Source of the DNA: Prevotellaceae bacterium
Lineage (GTDB): Bacteria; Bacteroidota; Bacteroidia; Bacteroidales; Paludibacteraceae
DNA: 14,603 bases
Assembly (NCBI GenBank): GCA_031270565.1
Contig: JAISXJ010000093.1
Location: 1 to 14,603, forward strand
Direction of reading: 5' to 3'
Part shown: positions 12,713 to 14,603 of the stretch, in pieces
How positions within the stretch are numbered: position 1 is the stretch's first letter
Layout of the letters: every line of letters begins with the position of its first letter
Made by a program: the position numbers and the translations under genes
The notes under the pieces: generated by a model
What the model was told of the DNA's origin: nothing
The model's input: the letters and a program-made list of their open reading frames with translations, nothing else
The model's database searches: none

Positions 12713-14461
12713 TCATACGCCAAGAGAAGCGCGTACAGCCTCTATCCTGTCGTTGGCTTTGGCATCAACGGCGTCGTAGTCGGCGCGGCTCGGAAGCGTA
12801 TCCTGTACTTCGATGTAGAATTTAATCTTCGGCTCTGTTCCTGATGGACGTACCGATACTTTGGTACCATCTTCGGTGAAATACTGCAGAACATTCGATG
12901 TAGCGGGAAAATCAAGTTCAGTCTCTTTGCCGCTTCGGAGGTCTCTTTGCCGCAGTGTTTGATAGTCTTTAATAAGCGTTACCGACGAGCCGGCAATCTG
13001 TTGCGGGGGATTTTGCCGGTAGTTGACCATCATCTGCGCAATCTCTTCAGCGCCGGTTTTACCTTTTCTGACCACCGAAATACCTTTCTCTTTGCTGAAT
13101 CGGTATTCTATGTAGATGTCCTGCAGGAGTTGATAAATGCTTTTGCCGTTATCTTTTGCCCATGCGGCAATTTCTGCCATCAGGGCGCAGGAAGCGACGG
13201 CATCCTTGTCGCGCACGAAAGCGGCGGGCATAAAGCCATAACTCTCCTCGCCACCGCCGATATAGTTGCGTTTGCCTTCATTCTCTCGTACAACGGCGGC
13301 AATCCACTTAAATCCCGTGTAACAGTCGTAAAGGGTTACACCGTTACGTTCACAAATGATTCTCTCCAGTTCCGATGTAACGATGGTTTTGACCATGTAA
13401 TCGGTTTCTTTGAGTTGTTGCCGTTCGCGGCGACGGGTGATGATGTAGTGGGTGAACAGGATGCACGTCTGATTGCCATTGACCAGCGTCCATTCGCCTT
13501 TGTCATTTTTAACGGCAATACCCATTCTGTCGGCGTCGGGGTCGGAAGCCATCACGATGTCTGCGTCAATGGCTTTGGCTTTACGGATTGCCATATCCAG
13601 CGCTGCAGGCTCTTCGGGATTGGGGGAGATAACGGTGGGAAAATCCCCGCTGACAACCATCTGTTCTTCCACAGTGGTAACATTCTCGAAGCCGATTTCA
13701 CGCAGACAGCGCGGAATCAGACGGTAGCCGGTGCCGTGGATGGGTGTATAAACGATTTTCAACTCCTTGTTGCGTTTAATGGCATCGGGCGAAAGCAGAA
13801 TATCCTTTATCCGTTCCAGATAAAGGGCGTCTATCTCTTCGCCGATACGCTCAATGAGTGCGGGGTTGCCGTCAAATTTGATAGCGTCGGGAGACTTGAT
13901 ATTCTCCACTTCGGCAATAATATTGACGTCGTGCGGAGCGATGATTTGTGCGCCGTCGTCCCAGTAGGCTTTGTAGCCGTTGTATTCTTTGGGATTATGG
14001 CTGGCGGTCAGGATAATGCCACTCTGACAGCCGAGTGTTCGGATGGCAAACGATATTTCCGGCGTGGGACGCAGTGCATCAAAAAGATAGACTTTTATGC
14101 CGTTAGAGGAAAAAATATCTGCTGATATTTCGGCAAACTTGCGGCTGTTATTGCGGCAGTCATGCCCAATGACTACGCTGATTTGCGGCAATCCGGCAAA
14201 TTCCCGTTTAAGATAATTGCTCAATCCCTGAGTTGCGGCGCCTACGGTGTAGATATTCATACGGTTTGAGCCTGCTCCCATAATGCCACGCAGACCACCC
14301 GTACCAAATTCGAGGTCTTTGTAGAAAGATTCTATTAACGCTGTTTGGTCGTCAGCGGCAAGCATGCGACGTACTTCGGCTTTGGTTTCCTCGTCATACG
14401 AACCATCAAGCCACGTGTGTGCTTTGGCGGTTACGAGTTTTAATAAACTGTTGTTTTCCAT
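12713..14461 (-). CDS. Phosphoglucomutase/phosphomannomutase (alpha-D-phosphohexomutase)
   Basis: The 582-residue enzyme moves a phosphate between C1 and C6 of a hexose, supplying sugar-1-phosphates for nucleotide sugars. The four domains of the family are visible: the phosphoserine loop TASHNPKEYNG (Ser154), the metal loop DPDADRMG (D307, D309, D311), the sugar-binding GGGEESYG (E405, E406) and the phosphate-binding RPSGTEPK (Ser540). Length matches the long PGM2-like form found in Bacteroidota. Whether it prefers glucose or mannose phosphate cannot be settled from the sequence. It is the first gene of the operon with ispH. It may feed the polysaccharide export module downstream, though that module seems to have its own leader. 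Confidence 0.95.
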   Translation of the reverse strand: MENNSLLKLVTAKAHTWLDGSYDEETKAEVRRMLAADDQTALIESFYKDLEFGTGGLRGIMGAGSNRMNIYTVGAATQGLSNYLKREFAGLPQISVVIGHDCRNNSRKFAEISADIFSSNGIKVYLFDALRPTPEISFAIRTLGCQSGIILTASHNPKEYNGYKAYWDDGAQIIAPHDVNIIAEVENIKSPDAIKFDGNPALIERIGEEIDALYLERIKDILLSPDAIKRNKELKIVYTPIHGTGYRLIPRCLREIGFENVTTVEEQMVVSGDFPTVISPNPEEPAALDMAIRKAKAIDADIVMASDPDADRMGIAVKNDKGEWTLVNGNQTCILFTHYIITRRRERQQLKETDYMVKTIVTSELERIICERNGVTLYDCYTGFKWIAAVVRENEGKRNYIGGGEESYGFMPAAFVRDKDAVASCALMAEIAAWAKDNGKSIYQLLQDIYIEYRFSKEKGISVVRKGKTGAEEIAQMMVNYRQNPPQQIAGSSVTLIKDYQTLRQRDLRSGKETELDFPATSNVLQYFTEDGTKVSVRPSGTEPKIKFYIEVQDTLPSRADYDAVDAKANDRIEAVRASLGV

Positions 14462-14517
14462 AAGAGTGTTATTTTAAATAAATTATTAATTGTCATAATA
14501 GTAAATGGGATACGCTG

Positions 14518-14525
14518 CAAAGGTA
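14518..14525 (-). promoter_or_regulatory. -7-like promoter element before the phosphohexomutase
   Basis: On the minus strand TACCTTTG matches the Bacteroidota -7 consensus and lies 57 bases before the ATG at 14461. The expected -33 TTTG is missing; the -33 position falls in heptamer-repeat sequence. The context GCAAAGGTA is the same as at the rpmB promoter. Confidence 0.5.
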
Positions 14526-14532
14526 GTTTTTT

Positions 14533-14603
14533 TAGTTTATAGTTTTTAGAGTGTAGTTATTAGAGTTTAGAGTTTAGAGTTTAGAGTTTAGAGTTTAGAG
14601 TTT
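14533..14603. repeat. Heptamer tandem array (TAGAGTT), runs off the window
   Basis: Six perfect tandem TAGAGTT units run from 14561 to 14602, preceded in phase by four degenerate units at 14533-14560 (TAGTTTA, TAGTTTT, TAGAGTG, TAGTTAT). The array continues past the right edge, so its true length is unknown. It starts a few bases upstream of the phosphohexomutase -7 element. Confidence 0.92.

Noticed and set aside
11961..12779. Plus-strand open frame of 272 residues
   Set aside because: Antisense to ispH, which has all three cluster cysteines; no domain seen in the shadow frame.
12947..14125. Long plus-strand open frame of 392 residues
   Set aside because: It lies wholly antisense to the well-conserved phosphohexomutase gene, whose active-site motifs are all intact; the frame has no recognisable motif.
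14561..14602. Tandem heptamers considered as a CRISPR array
   Set aside because: Units are 7 bases with no spacers, so they are simple tandem repeats; there are no cas genes.

Overview
The window looks like a chromosomal segment from a member of the Bacteroidota, most likely order Bacteroidales. Four things point that way. The block rpmB-rpmG-DUF4295-ftsY-rimO-HU-HU/LysM is an arrangement I know from that group. The IspH and bL28 sequences read like Bacteroides-type proteins. The best promoter fits the Bacteroidota -33 TTTG / -7 TAnnTTTG pattern. Gene starts lack clear Shine-Dalgarno sequences. I see no tRNA, rRNA, CRISPR array, transposase or phage gene. Except for one truncated gene at the left edge, all genes lie on the minus strand, so transcription runs from high to low coordinates.

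Layout from the right edge leftwards. (1) 14603-14462 holds a degenerate-to-perfect TAGAGTT heptamer array and the upstream region of a phosphohexomutase. (2) 14461-9973 is a probable four-gene operon: phosphoglucomutase/phosphomannomutase, ispH, a COG0731-type radical SAM protein and an orphan GT-B glycosyltransferase. (3) 9972-9731 is a 242-base spacer made of several kinds of short-period repeat, followed by a perfect hairpin just before the next gene. (4) 9730-5719 is a compact capsule/exopolysaccharide export module: two tandem, paralogous Wza-like lipoproteins and one Wzz/Wzc-type tyrosine autokinase with a GY-repeat tail. (5) 5718-5542 contains a good Bacteroidota promoter. (6) 5541-1207 is a housekeeping operon: bL28, bL33, the 50-residue DUF4295 protein, FtsY, RimO, a small HU-like protein, and an HU-TM-LysM protein whose gene overlaps the preceding one by 20 bases. 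(7) A bidirectional-looking terminator at 1162-1190 separates this operon from a convergent, 5'-truncated surface-protein gene (LamG-like plus IPT/TIG-like) on the plus strand.

Functionally, the right half combines sugar-phosphate interconversion, isoprenoid precursor synthesis and polysaccharide export. The left operon joins ribosomal proteins, ribosome modification (RimO) and membrane targeting (FtsY) to nucleoid-associated proteins. I do not see a clearly undescribed multi-gene system. The most interesting items are the HU-TM-LysM protein, which could link DNA to the cell wall; the mosaic heptamer repeats in two intergenic regions, one touching the glycosyltransferase stop codon; the in-frame GY repeat in the kinase tail; and hairpins in front of ftsY and the first Wza gene. 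No gene-free stretch exceeds 300 bases.
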